A stretch of 40,223 nt of DNA from Anaerolineales bacterium (GCA_019187665.1 JABARH010000027.1:1-40223), one strand, 5' to 3'. Counted from the stretch's first letter, positions 7,751 through 17,218 are shown. Notes: generated from the sequence alone by a model not told the origin. Made by a program: numbers and translations.

Positions 7751-9747
7751 ATCTCTCTTACGCGGTCTGGTTGACGGTTTCGGGCGCGTTCGCCACGTGG
7801 ATGGCGTGGATGGCATGGCAGCGCCGCGCCGCGCCGGGCGCGTGGGCGTTGTTTATTTTGATGCTGGCCTTGATCGTCTGGTCGTTCACCTATGCCGCCT
7901 ATTGGCTTGCCCAGGAATCGGAAACGCGCGTCTTTTGGCTGCAAATGACCTATCTGGGGGCCGTCGCTGCGCCGGTGGCATTCTTCGTGCTGGTACTATC
8001 CTTTGCCGGACGCGGCGCCGCGCTGGGTCGAAACACATACCTTTTTCTGGCAATCGTTCCGGTCCTGACTCTGCTCTTCCTGTGGACCGATCCCTGGCAC
8101 GGACTATTTTTTGGCCCTGGCTCTGCGGCAGGAGAGAGCATGATCTTCAGCGGCGGGCCGTGGTTTTACGTCAATGTTGTTTATTCCTATGGGTTGATGC
8201 TGGCAGGGGTGATATTGCTGGGGAACGCATATTTTCGTTTTGCCTCTTTCTATCGCCGCCAGGTGTGGATGCTGCTGGCCGGCGCGGCGCTTCCGTGGCT
8301 GATCAACATCCTCATGTTGCTGGGGTGGAATCCCCTGCCGGGCCTGGACCTGACGCCGATCGCGTTCACCGGCACTGGGCTGGTTTTTGCGTATGGCTTT
8401 TTCGGCTATCGCCTGATGGACCTGACCCCGATCGCGCGCGACCTGCTGGTGGAGACGCTTCAAGACGGCATCATTGTCCTCGACTTGCAGGATCGCGTGG
8501 TGGACATTAACGCGCGCGCGCTTGAACTGGCTTCGCCGGTGGAGTCGCCCATCGGAAAACCGTTGCGGGAGGTTTTTGCGCAATGGAAGGAATTGATAGA
8601 TCAGCACGACTACCTCGAGGCGCATTTTCAACTTCAGTTCCAAGAACATCCTTATTACCACATGGATATCAACATTCTGTCCTTGAGGGACAAAAACGGA
8701 AATCGGATGGGGCGGATGGTCACCTGGCGCGACATTACGGACGAGAGGAAGCGCGAGGATGAATTGCGGATTTTTCGCCATGCGCTTGAACAAAGCCCGC
8801 TGTCCATCCTTATTACAGATGGGGAGGGCATCATCCAATATGTCAACCGCCGGTTTACGGAGGTCACCGGTTACTCTCTGGCCGACGTGACCGGGAAAAC
8901 CCCGCGTATTTTAAAATCGGGCGAGACACCGCAGGATGCGTATCGGCTGCTTTGGGATACGATCAAACGCGGAAAAATCTATGAGACGGAAGTGTTGAAT
9001 CGCAAAAAGGACGGCAGTTCGTTCTGGGCGAATGAAATGATCGCTCCCGTTCTCGACGCGCAGGGAAAAGCATATCGGTTTATTTCCATGCAGCAGGATA
9101 TTACCGAGCGCAAGCGCGCCGATTCGGAATTGCGCCTGATGAATACCCGCCTGCAAATGCAATTGATGGAGATCGAAAGCCTGCATGCGCAATTGCGCGA
9201 GGAGGCCATTCGTGATGGGTTGACGCGCCTCTTCAATCGCCGTTACATGGAGGAGAGCCTGGACCGGGAAATTTCGCGTTCCGGCCGCGAGCCGTTTCCG
9301 GTCAGCGCGGTGATGATGGATGTGGACCTGTTCAAGACCATCAACGATACCCACGGACATCAGGCAGGTGACACCGTGCTGCAAACGATTGGCGCCCTGC
9401 TCCTCGAAAATACGCGCATCAGCGATATTGCCTGCCGCTATGGCGGGGATGAAATGGTGGTGGTCATGCCTGGCGCCACGCTGCAACAGGCCGCCCAGCG
9501 CGCGGAAGAATGGCGCACGGCATTTTCCATGCTGGAGTTCACGATCGGCGAGGTACGCGTGAAGACGACGCTCTCACTGGGGATCGCGTCCTTTCCTGAG
9601 CATGCGGTGAATCCCAATGAGTTGCTCGGCGCCGCGGACCGGGCCTTGTACCGCGCCAAGATCGAACGTAACAAGGTGGTCCTCTATGATCCGGCCATGC
9701 AGGCCAACCCCGCTGCGCATGGGATGGATGATCTGGCAGGCGGTTGA
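7747..9747 (+). CDS. Membrane diguanylate cyclase: 7TM sensor, PAS, PAS, GGDEF
   Basis: The protein has 666 residues. Residues 1-225 form about seven hydrophobic helices matching the histidine-kinase N-terminal 7TM sensor region. A first PAS domain (LQDGIIVLDLQDRVVDINARALELA) is followed by a second PAS/PAC (LSILITDGEGIIQYVNRRFTEVTGY to QQDITERKRAD). A short coiled coil leads to a GGDEF domain (DGLTRLFNRRYMEE, MMDVDLFKTINDTHGHQAGD). The active loop is GGDEM at 566-570, with Met in place of Phe but all catalytic acids kept. An RISD inhibitory site lies at 557-560, five residues upstream, as required for product feedback. It should make cyclic-di-GMP. The ATG overlaps the aminotransferase stop, so translation is probably coupled. 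Confidence 0.93.
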   Translation: MNLSYAVWLTVSGAFATWMAWMAWQRRAAPGAWALFILMLALIVWSFTYAAYWLAQESETRVFWLQMTYLGAVAAPVAFFVLVLSFAGRGAALGRNTYLFLAIVPVLTLLFLWTDPWHGLFFGPGSAAGESMIFSGGPWFYVNVVYSYGLMLAGVILLGNAYFRFASFYRRQVWMLLAGAALPWLINILMLLGWNPLPGLDLTPIAFTGTGLVFAYGFFGYRLMDLTPIARDLLVETLQDGIIVLDLQDRVVDINARALELASPVESPIGKPLREVFAQWKELIDQHDYLEAHFQLQFQEHPYYHMDINILSLRDKNGNRMGRMVTWRDITDERKREDELRIFRHALEQSPLSILITDGEGIIQYVNRRFTEVTGYSLADVTGKTPRILKSGETPQDAYRLLWDTIKRGKIYETEVLNRKKDGSSFWANEMIAPVLDAQGKAYRFISMQQDITERKRADSELRLMNTRLQMQLMEIESLHAQLREEAIRDGLTRLFNRRYMEESLDREISRSGREPFPVSAVMMDVDLFKTINDTHGHQAGDTVLQTIGALLLENTRISDIACRYGGDEMVVVMPGATLQQAAQRAEEWRTAFSMLEFTIGEVRVKTTLSLGIASFPEHAVNPNELLGAADRALYRAKIERNKVVLYDPAMQANPAAHGMDDLAGG

Positions 9748-9803
9748 TCTTGTAATAACGCGGGTGGCCGCACCGTCCTTAGACCAGGGCTTACGCATAA
9801 TTG

Positions 9804-9817
9804 GCGTTCTCTAACGC
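9804..9817. repeat. Small palindrome GCGTT-CTCT-AACGC, copy 2
   Basis: A 5-bp stem encloses the loop CTCT in the 120-base gap between the cyclase and trxB. It is the same element as at 2743-2758 and 31883-31900. GCATAATT stands just upstream, recalling GCATAAG at the first copy. Confidence 0.6.
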
Positions 9818-9867
9818 GCCGGATGAAGGGTTTTGCTAAATGATAAAACGAACAGGGTCTACACCGA

Positions 9868-10806
9868 ATGACAGAAACAAAAAATAATCAAGTAAAAATG
9901 TTGATCCTTGGCTCCGGGCCGGCGGGATTCTCCGCCGCGCTCTACGCGGCACGCGCGGAGCTCGCGCCGCTGGTCTTGACCGGGATGCAATTGGGCGGGC
10001 AGGCCGCGCTGACCTATACCATCGAGAATTACCCCGGCTTTCCGGAGGGTGTCGGCGGGGCGCAGTTGGGCGAGTTGTTCCAGAAACAGGCGGAGCATTT
10101 TGGGACGCGTGTGGAATTCGACACGGCGAACAAGGTGGATCTATCGGCGCGGCCGTTCAAAGTCACGACGGACGCGGGGGAGTACGCGGCAGAGACGCTG
10201 ATCGTCACGACGGGGGCGAGTCCGATCCACCTCAACGTTCCGGGCGAGGACACCCTGCTCGGGCGCGGCGTCTCGTATTGCGCGACCTGCGACGGCGCGT
10301 TCTTCAAGGATAAGAAGGTGATCGTGGTGGGCGGCGGCGATAGCGCGCTGGAGGAGGGCCTCTTCATCACACGCTACGCATCCTCCGTGACGGTTGTTCA
10401 TCGCCGCGAGGAATTGCGCGCGGGCGCGATCTTGCAAAAGCGCGCACAGGAACATCCGAAAATTCAGTTTGTGTTGAACACGGTCGTTACCGAAATCCTC
10501 GGAAGCGGAAAAATGGAAGCGGCGCGTTTAAAGAATGTGGCAACGGGCGCGGAATCCATCCTCGAGGCCGACGGAATTTTCATCTTCATCGGTCATTCGC
10601 CGAACACAGAGATTTTCAAGGGCCAGTTGAAGATGGACGCGCACGGTTACATCGAAGTGAACCACATGATGGAAACCAGCGTGGCGGGCGTCTTCGCGGC
10701 GGGTGAGGCGGCGGATCCGCATTTCCGCCAGGTGGTTACCTCGGCGGGGATGGGGGCGGCGGCCGCCATCCAGGCGACGCGCTTCCTTGAAGCGGAATCC
10801 GCTTGA
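9868..10806 (+). CDS. trxB: Thioredoxin reductase (NADPH), FAD flavoprotein
   Basis: The 312-residue protein has the two-Rossmann layout of bacterial low-Mr thioredoxin reductase. The FAD dinucleotide site is GSGPAG (15-20). GGQAALTYTIENYPGFP follows. The redox-active pair is CATC (C138, C141). The NADPH site is GGGDSA (155-160), with VVHRREELRA choosing the phosphate. The C-terminal FAD motif reads AAGEAADPHFRQVVTSAGMG, where many homologues have AAGD; Glu here is a mild substitution. It reduces thioredoxin or related disulfide carriers. The ribosome site is poor. It stands alone, with its own terminator 20 bases after the stop. Confidence 0.95.
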   Translation: MTETKNNQVKMLILGSGPAGFSAALYAARAELAPLVLTGMQLGGQAALTYTIENYPGFPEGVGGAQLGELFQKQAEHFGTRVEFDTANKVDLSARPFKVTTDAGEYAAETLIVTTGASPIHLNVPGEDTLLGRGVSYCATCDGAFFKDKKVIVVGGGDSALEEGLFITRYASSVTVVHRREELRAGAILQKRAQEHPKIQFVLNTVVTEILGSGKMEAARLKNVATGAESILEADGIFIFIGHSPNTEIFKGQLKMDAHGYIEVNHMMETSVAGVFAAGEAADPHFRQVVTSAGMGAAAAIQATRFLEAESA

Positions 10807-10825
10807 CCGTTGGAAATGACGCGAG

Positions 10826-10866
10826 GAGAGACTTTTCCGAATCCGGAGGAAGAGTCTCTCTTTTTG
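10826..10866 (+). terminator. Terminator of trxB
   Basis: GAGAGACT (10826-10833) pairs with AGTCTCTC (10853-10860), with further TTCCG/CGGA pairing inside, and TTTTT follows. Confidence 0.85.
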
Positions 10867-10935
10867 TCGGGAGATCGCGAAAACTGCGCTGAAAAAGGGC
10901 GACAAATTAAACGCTGCGTGTGTTAAACTATCGAA

Positions 10936-10941
10936 TACAAT
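10936..10941 (+). promoter_or_regulatory. Probable -10 box of mdh
   Basis: TACAAT lies 28 bases before the mdh ATG, after the trxB terminator. No strong -35 box is recognised. Confidence 0.4.
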
Positions 10942-10954
10942 TCGAGAATTATGA

Positions 10955-11905
<951 letters not shown>

Positions 11906-11909
11906 GAGG

Positions 11910-11968
11910 GTAGACACGTAGACACGTACACACGTAGACACGTGGACAGGTAGACACGTAGACAGGTA
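11910..11968. repeat. Octamer tandem repeat GTAGACAC, 7 units
   Basis: Seven 8-base units run from 11910 to 11965, plus part of an eighth. Changes fall mainly at positions 3, 4 and 8. The array begins 4 bases after the mdh stop codon and reads GTAGACAC on the coding strand. A second array stands at the end of gltA and a third at the end of etfA. Confidence 0.95.
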
Positions 11969-12016
11969 TGTGCCCCTGTGCGCGCACATGCTTGTATGCT
12001 TTTCTGAGGAGCAAAG

Positions 12017-13342
12017 ATGATATTACATGAAAAAATTTCCGCGCAGTTGCCCGCCTGGCGCGAGCGCACTAAAGTTTTGGCGAAGGATCACGCCGATGTG
12101 GTCGTGGACGATGTGACCGTCGGGCAGATCGTGGGCGGGATGCGCGATATCAAATCGCTGTTGACCGATATTTCTTATGTCGATTCGGCGGAAGGCATCC
12201 GCCTGCGCGGGATGTCCATTCCCGAAGTATTGAAAAGGCTGCCCAGGGCGCGCGGCAATAAGATGCCGCTGGTGGGCGGCTTATATTACCTGTTGCTGGT
12301 GGGTGAGATTCCCAGCATGGAAGAGGCGATGGCGGTCGAGGACGAATGGGATAAGCGCGCTGAAATTCCCGATTACGTTTATAAGATGTTGAAGTCCATG
12401 CCCAAGGACACCCATCCGATGATTCTGCTGACGCAGGCGGTCATGTCGCTGGGCGTGAATTCTTCCTTTGCGAAAAAATACAAGGAGGGCATGAAGAAAG
12501 AGGCCTACTGGGAACCCGCCCTCGAAGACAGCCTTGATCTCACCGCAAAACTTCCCGTGATCGCGGCCTTTATTTACCGCTACAAATATTTTGGCGAGAA
12601 GCGCAAACCGCGCTATTACACAAAACTCGATTACGGCGCGAACTTTGCGCGCATGATGAAAACGGCGGATAAAAAACAATATGCGGAATTATCGCGCCTT
12701 TACTTTATCCTGCACTCCGATCACGAGTCTGGAAATGTTTCGGCTCACGCGACGCATTTGGTGGGTTCCTCGCTGGCGGACATTTACTTTGCCTTTTCGG
12801 CGGGACTGGCGGGGCTGGCTGGCCCTTTGCATGGATTGGCGAATCAGGAATGTCTGGCCTGGTATCGGGAAGTGCTGGAGCGCTTTAACGGCGTGCCGAC
12901 CCGTGACGACTTGTATAAATTTGCGTGGGATACATTGAATAGCGGCAAGGTCATCCCAGGTTATGGGCACGCGGTTTTGCGTGTGCCAGATCCGCGCTTC
13001 ATTGCGTTCATGGAATTTGGCAGAACGAACTTTCCCGACGATGAATTGATCCGCCTGGCGGATATGGTCTTTGACGTTGTGCCGACCGTCCTTAAGGAAC
13101 AGGGCAAGGCCAAGAATCCCGCTCCGAACTTTGACGCGGCCAGCGGTGTTATGCAATATCACTACGGCGTGCGCAACTTTGAGTTTTATACGGTTCTGTT
13201 CGGTGTCGGCCGCGCCCTCGGCGTGACGGCCAATTACGTATGGGCGCGCGCTCTCGGTCAGCCCCTCGAGCGTCCCAAGTCGGTGACGACGAAGATGCTG
13301 GAAGACGCGGTGGCGGAGGTGAAGGGTCGTGTGAACACGTAG
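12017..13342 (+). CDS. gltA: Citrate synthase, mitochondrial-like type
   Basis: The 441-residue protein condenses acetyl-CoA and oxaloacetate. It resembles the eukaryotic mitochondrial enzyme rather than the hexameric E. coli type. LTDISYVDSAEGIRLRGMSIPE lies near residue 50, and HSDHESGNVSAH at 233-244. Catalytic H272 sits in GPLHGLANQE, H318 in PGYGHAVLR, and D373 in NFDAASGV. These lie two residues from the pig enzyme's H274, H320 and D375. A GAGGAGC ribosome site precedes the ATG. The last codons (GTG AAC ACG TAG) belong to the octamer repeat array that follows, so the repeat supplies the stop codon. Confidence 0.96.
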   Translation: MILHEKISAQLPAWRERTKVLAKDHADVVVDDVTVGQIVGGMRDIKSLLTDISYVDSAEGIRLRGMSIPEVLKRLPRARGNKMPLVGGLYYLLLVGEIPSMEEAMAVEDEWDKRAEIPDYVYKMLKSMPKDTHPMILLTQAVMSLGVNSSFAKKYKEGMKKEAYWEPALEDSLDLTAKLPVIAAFIYRYKYFGEKRKPRYYTKLDYGANFARMMKTADKKQYAELSRLYFILHSDHESGNVSAHATHLVGSSLADIYFAFSAGLAGLAGPLHGLANQECLAWYREVLERFNGVPTRDDLYKFAWDTLNSGKVIPGYGHAVLRVPDPRFIAFMEFGRTNFPDDELIRLADMVFDVVPTVLKEQGKAKNPAPNFDAASGVMQYHYGVRNFEFYTVLFGVGRALGVTANYVWARALGQPLERPKSVTTKMLEDAVAEVKGRVNT

Positions 13343-13454
13343 ACACGTAGACATGTAGACACGTAGATACGTAGACACGTACACAGGTAGACACGTAGAT
13401 ACGTACACACGTAGACAGGTAGACAGGTACACACGTACACACGTAGACAGGTAG
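13331..13454. repeat. Octamer tandem repeat GTAGACAC, 15 units, overlapping the gltA stop
   Basis: Fifteen 8-base units run from 13331 to 13450. Positions 1-3, 5 and 7 are almost constant, while position 4 is G or C, position 6 is C or T, and position 8 is C or G (rarely T). The first two units lie within the end of gltA. A bidirectional terminator follows 10 bases later. Confidence 0.95.
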
Positions 13455-13463
13455 TGGGTCAAT

Positions 13464-13503
13464 AAAACTTCCGAAGTTGATGAGGCTTCGGAAGTTTTTA
13501 TTT
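13464..13503. terminator. Bidirectional terminator after gltA
   Basis: AAAACTTCCGAAG (13464-13476) pairs over 13 bases with CTTCGGAAGTTTT (13486-13498). It is flanked by A and T runs, so it can act for gltA on the plus strand and, in the other direction, for anything read on the minus strand. Confidence 0.9.
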
Positions 13504-13602
13504 GTTCGGCAACTCGATGATGACCATTGTGCCTTTGCCAACTCCACTTTGGGTCAAGTTGATTTGGATGGAAACGGTTCCGCCAGGATTTGGTTTCGGT
13601 TC
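13498..13602 (-). pseudogene. Possible remnant of a DUF11-like secreted protein
   Basis: The minus strand has an open segment with no start codon that ends at TAA 13498-13500. It translates to a DUF11/Ig-like pattern: a PGGTVSIQINLTQSG stretch followed by GKGTMVIIELP. The pattern of a proline-glycine turn, alternating hydrophobic strand and terminal LP resembles the end of a DUF11 repeat. An in-frame TAG lies about 13 codons upstream. It could also be chance, because the segment is short. Confidence 0.25.
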
Positions 13603-13685
13603 ATGGCAGGGCCTCCAGTGGTTGGTTTGTGCCTACACTTTATCAATGTAATGTGGAGGAGATGGTCAGGGTTTGTGGAGGTCTT

Positions 13686-16478
13686 TCAGGGCTTTCGGAT
13701 GTTTTGCTTTTTGGCAACAGACATCACTTCCGTCAATTGCGCCTCACGCTGTTCGAGGTAGAGTTTGTTGCCCACGCGCTTTAAAATGCCGATGGACTCT
13801 TCAAGCAGGCGGCGCGACTCGGTGAAATTTTTTTGTTTGAAGGCGATCTGCGCCAGCGTGGCGAGCGAGTTGGCGATGTGCGCGTCGTGACCGACTTGTT
13901 GATGCGAGCGCAGGGCTTCTTCGGCGAACTGTGTGGCTTCGATGAATTTCCCTGCCTGCATGGCGGCGTTCGCCAGACTCGTGGATGCGGCGCCGATCAT
14001 TTCCAGATTTTTCATACTGCGAGCGAGCGATAATGCGCGTTCGGCGCAGGCTGTTCCGTCGGACAGTTGACCTGTTGCAAGAAAGACCTCCGCCAAATTC
14101 GAGTTGGCGGTCATCTCTCCCCATGCCGAATCAACCGCGCGATATTCGTCTGCCGCTTTCTTCCAATGCTCGATCACGCTCTGCATATTGCCCAAACCAA
14201 ACTGCGCCGCGCCCGCGTAGATGAGCGTGTGCGCGTACGCGATGTGCGGGCGACATTTCTCCAGCGCGGTCAAAGATTTTTCGCACCAGTCGAACGCTGA
14301 TTGATATTTGCCGAGACGAAAGAGGAACGCTCCTGCCAAGCCCATCGCCCTGCCTTTGGCGAGGAGCGATTCTTTCTTTGCGTTTTTCGGCAAGCGCTCC
14401 ATGGACCGAATCGCCGCTTCTGCCATTTGAAACGCTTCGCGATACAAGCCCGCGAGATCGAATCCCTGCATGATCGAATCGGACATGGCGTTGAAGGTGG
14501 GCGCGTCGCCATGTTCAACCGCCCACTCCCACGCGGCGCGGATGTTGGCGAGATCGGCAAGAAACGGCGGCATGGCGTTTTGCGGTTGTCCGCCAAGAAA
14601 ATCGGCTTCGAGTTCTTTCACGAGTTTGCTGAAGTAACGCGCGTGTGTTTCGCGCGTTTGCGCAAGTAAGCCAGCGTCGTCGCTTAACTTCAAGTTGGCA
14701 TATTGCGCCATCAGCGAATGACGGCGATAGCGTCCGTCGTCGTTGAAATGCATGGCAGATTTATCCACGAAGCGCGCCAGCATGGCGAGGTCGGCGCCCG
14801 TCACTTCACAGAACGCTTCGCGCGTGAATCCGCCGCGGAAGACCGCCTGCTTTTGAAAGACGATCCGTTCTTCGGGCGCGAGCAAACTCCAAAAGTGATC
14901 GAACACGGCGCGCATACTGCGATGGCGCGGCGGCAAATCCTGTTGCGAGACGGTGAGGATATCGAGATTGCGCTCGATCTCCTGCGCGATCTCAGCGACG
15001 GTGAGTCCGCGCGCCCAGGCGGCGGCAAGTTCGAGCGCGAGCGGCGAGCCGTTCACCAACTCGCACAGACGCGCAAGCGCGGAAGAGTCAGCCGCGTTCA
15101 AGTTGAAGTCGGGTTTGAGACGACGGGCGCGGTCCATGAAAAGTTTGAAGGCGGGCGAAGATGAATCAACGTGCGGCAGTCCGCGCACTTCAAACAGCGT
15201 CTCGGCTTGGATGTTCAGCCGCGTCAACGATGTGACGAGCAGTTTCAGCTTGGGCGCGAGGCGCACGGTGTCAACAATCCATTTGTTGAGCGCGTCGCTA
15301 ACGAGTTGCTCCATATTGTCCAAAACCAGCAATAGGTTTTTGCCGCGCAAAAATTCGCGCACCTGCTCGCCGCCTGTCGCGTTGATCTTCAACACGCTCG
15401 CAATCGCAAGGAACATCCCCTCCGCGTCCTTGACATTGGCAAGCGGGACGAACCACGCGCCGTCCAAAAATTGGTGGATGTGAATCTGCGCGGCTTGCAG
15501 TGCCAGGCGGGATTTGCCCACGCCTCCTTCGCCGACCAAAGTTAAAACGCGGCAATCGGCATTTGCCAGCCTGATGCCGATCTCCGCCAATTCCGCTTCG
15601 CGCCCGATGAACGAGGTTGCGCGCGCGGGCAGGTTGCCTGAGGGGCGAGTCTCCGCGTCGCGGATCTGTTCGTAGAGCGCGGTCGTCTCGGCAGAGGGTT
15701 CGACGCCAAATTCTTTTTCGAGGATTCTTCGGCAGGTTTGATATTGGGCAAGCGCCGCGGAGCGTTGTCCCGCGCGGGCGAGCGCGGACATGCGCTGACG
15801 GTGCGCCACTTCGCGCCACGGGTCAAAAGCGAGCAGGCGGGCTGTCGCTTCGAGCGCGGCGGGATAGTCCGCGCGGCTGAGTTGGATCTCGGCAAGGCGA
15901 TGCAGGGCTTGCAAAGCAAGTTCGCGCAGGCGGGCGCGTTCGGTGAGCATCCAATCTTCAAAGTCGGGCGCGTCGCGGACGTGGAATCCTTCGAGGAAGT
16001 CGGCGCGGTAGAGGCGCAGGGAATCTGTCAGAATCGCCGCGCCAGCCTCCCCGTCGAGAGAAGAGGCGAGGCGGAGTCGGGACTCAAATTCCGCGCAGTC
16101 GAGAAAACAATCCCCCGTAAATTCAATCGAGTCGCGGGTGATGGTCAGTTCGTCTTCAAAATATTTGCGGAGGTTGGCGAGGGCTTGGCGTAAATTATTT
16201 TTCGCATCGGCGTCGGACATCTCGCCCCAGAGGAGCGCGGCGAGTTTGTCGCGGGTGTGAGCGCGGCGCGTGACGACGAGGTACGCCAGCAACGCGGGGA
16301 CTTTGTTGGAGATGAAGTTGGCGATGAGGGCGTTGTTGCGCGTGATTTTGGTGGCGCCCATGTAGGACAAACTTAAGTTTGTCGTATTGCCGAGGTGTGA
16401 CGAACTGAAGTTTGTCGTGTTGCCGAGGTGTGACGAACTGAAGTTCGTCTTACCATTCGCCGAGGGTGGGATTGACAT
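13686..16478 (-). CDS. SARP/BTAD-type transcriptional regulator with NTPase and TPR domains
   Basis: The protein has up to 930 residues. A winged-helix OmpR/SARP DNA-binding region (VPALLAYLVVTRRAHTRDKLAALLW, then DAKNNLRQALANLRKYF) is followed by a bacterial transcriptional-activator domain to about residue 275 (GQRSAALAQYQTCRRILEKEFGVEPS). Next come an STAND/AAA-like ATPase (Walker A GEGGVGKS, 316-323; LLLVLDNME Walker B) and a long C-terminal TPR array. It is a signal-integrating activator of unknown target. The first 39 residues are encoded by three REP palindrome units (NFSSSHLGNTT twice, then NLSLSYMG). The reading begins inside the 3' end of the RAYT gene. An internal ATG at 16361 would give 891 residues but would remove the predicted first strand. 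Confidence 0.88.
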   Translation of the reverse strand: MSIPPSANGKTNFSSSHLGNTTNFSSSHLGNTTNLSLSYMGATKITRNNALIANFISNKVPALLAYLVVTRRAHTRDKLAALLWGEMSDADAKNNLRQALANLRKYFEDELTITRDSIEFTGDCFLDCAEFESRLRLASSLDGEAGAAILTDSLRLYRADFLEGFHVRDAPDFEDWMLTERARLRELALQALHRLAEIQLSRADYPAALEATARLLAFDPWREVAHRQRMSALARAGQRSAALAQYQTCRRILEKEFGVEPSAETTALYEQIRDAETRPSGNLPARATSFIGREAELAEIGIRLANADCRVLTLVGEGGVGKSRLALQAAQIHIHQFLDGAWFVPLANVKDAEGMFLAIASVLKINATGGEQVREFLRGKNLLLVLDNMEQLVSDALNKWIVDTVRLAPKLKLLVTSLTRLNIQAETLFEVRGLPHVDSSSPAFKLFMDRARRLKPDFNLNAADSSALARLCELVNGSPLALELAAAWARGLTVAEIAQEIERNLDILTVSQQDLPPRHRSMRAVFDHFWSLLAPEERIVFQKQAVFRGGFTREAFCEVTGADLAMLARFVDKSAMHFNDDGRYRRHSLMAQYANLKLSDDAGLLAQTRETHARYFSKLVKELEADFLGGQPQNAMPPFLADLANIRAAWEWAVEHGDAPTFNAMSDSIMQGFDLAGLYREAFQMAEAAIRSMERLPKNAKKESLLAKGRAMGLAGAFLFRLGKYQSAFDWCEKSLTALEKCRPHIAYAHTLIYAGAAQFGLGNMQSVIEHWKKAADEYRAVDSAWGEMTANSNLAEVFLATGQLSDGTACAERALSLARSMKNLEMIGAASTSLANAAMQAGKFIEATQFAEEALRSHQQVGHDAHIANSLATLAQIAFKQKNFTESRRLLEESIGILKRVGNKLYLEQREAQLTEVMSVAKKQNIRKP
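16366..16449. repeat. Three REP palindromes at 33-base spacing
   Basis: GACAAACTTAAGTTTGTC (16366-16383, perfect), GACGAACTGAAGTTTGTC (16399-16416) and GACGAACTGAAGTTCGTC (16432-16449) are spaced exactly 33 bases apart, with a conserved 15-base linker. The last one abuts the RAYT stop codon. All three are translated in frame in the regulator gene. Confidence 0.95.
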
Positions 16479-17091
16479 AGGTGAATTTCCAATCCTTCCA
16501 TTCTTTTGCCAGCCCCGCTTTGACGGGGTTGTTCAGAATGTAGAGGATGATTCGTTCCATTTCTTTTTCATCGCGGACGTAGTGATCGTACGACTCGTGA
16601 TGCCAGAAATAACCCTGGCGGTTGAGGGCGAGGTTGCAGTAGCGCGCGGCGCGTCCTTTGAGCAGGCGCATGATCTCGGCGACGGGGGAGATGGCGCTTT
16701 TCATTCTGGATGGGGGAAATTTTTCGATGAGCGAGAGGATGAGCAGATGAACGTGGTTGGGCATGATGCAATACGCGTAGAGTTCGTAATGCTGGTCGGC
16801 TTTCTTGTGGATTTCATCCGCCATAATTTGGGCGATGTTTTCCTGCCTGAGCCAGTCGTGTCCGTGTTCGCAACGGTCGAGCCATTTGTCGAAATGTCCG
16901 AAATATTTTTTCTGGATGTTGTAACGTTCTTCGGCGGTCTTGGCGGCGCGGAGTTCTTGTTCGCGTTGCGCTTTTAATTCGTCCACTACGGCGGCAGGGA
17001 GCGAATCCACGAGGCTGAAGGTGATGAAGAGCGGGTTGTTCTGCGGGTGGATGTGCGGGAGTTTGCGGCGGTAGTAGATGGTTTCGGGCAT
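16450..17091 (-). CDS. REP-associated tyrosine transposase (Y1_Tnp, RAYT)
   Basis: The 213-residue protein is of the IS200/IS605-like HUH superfamily. It shows the HUH motif in YCIMPNHVHLLI and the RAYT signature QGYFWHHESYDHYVRDEKE, which contains the catalytic-tyrosine region. IILYILNNPVKAGL and a basic C-terminal WKFTYVNP follow. RAYTs cut at REP hairpins by a single catalytic tyrosine. I chose ATG 17091; an in-frame TTG at 17106 lies inside the flanking palindrome and would add five residues. The reading frame is intact, so the gene may be active or recently active. It runs on the same strand as the SARP regulator and overlaps its start by 29 bases. Confidence 0.92.
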   Translation of the reverse strand: MPETIYYRRKLPHIHPQNNPLFITFSLVDSLPAAVVDELKAQREQELRAAKTAEERYNIQKKYFGHFDKWLDRCEHGHDWLRQENIAQIMADEIHKKADQHYELYAYCIMPNHVHLLILSLIEKFPPSRMKSAISPVAEIMRLLKGRAARYCNLALNRQGYFWHHESYDHYVRDEKEMERIILYILNNPVKAGLAKEWKDWKFTYVNPTLGEW

Positions 17092-17101
17092 GGTTGTGGG
17101 G

Positions 17102-17154
17102 GACAAACTTAAGTTTGTCGAACGGAAGCGGGCGCAAACTGAAGTTTGCGGTAC
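17102..17154. repeat. REP palindromes 5' of the RAYT gene
   Basis: GACAAACTTAAGTTTGTC (17102-17119) and CGCAAACTGAAGTTTGCG (17133-17150), the latter followed by GTAC. The second form links the RAYT-borne palindromes to the GTAC-type copies elsewhere in the window. Confidence 0.92.
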
Positions 17155-17218
17155 GGCTCCAATAAACGATTTCTAAACGGTGGCTTTGTAGAATGGGGCA
17201 AGATTATCACAGTTGAGA

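Larger units (their letters stand above)
16366..17154 (-). mobile_element. RAYT transposase gene with flanking REP palindromes
   Basis: The transposase gene is bracketed by the identical perfect palindrome GACAAACTTAAGTTTGTC at 16366-16383 and 17102-17119, with related copies on each side. This is the arrangement described for REP-associated tyrosine transposases, in which the enzyme nicks at single-stranded REP hairpins. I see no target duplication. Confidence 0.8.

Noticed and set aside
11910..11968. CRISPR array
   Set aside because: Units of 8 bases with no spacers, and no cas genes in the window.
13149..13547. Cys/Val/Tyr-rich minus-strand frames (YVSTCLRVYVSTC) across the octamer arrays, also at 11772-12069
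   Set aside because: They are translations of the 8-base repeat, have no ribosome site, and run antisense to gltA and mdh.
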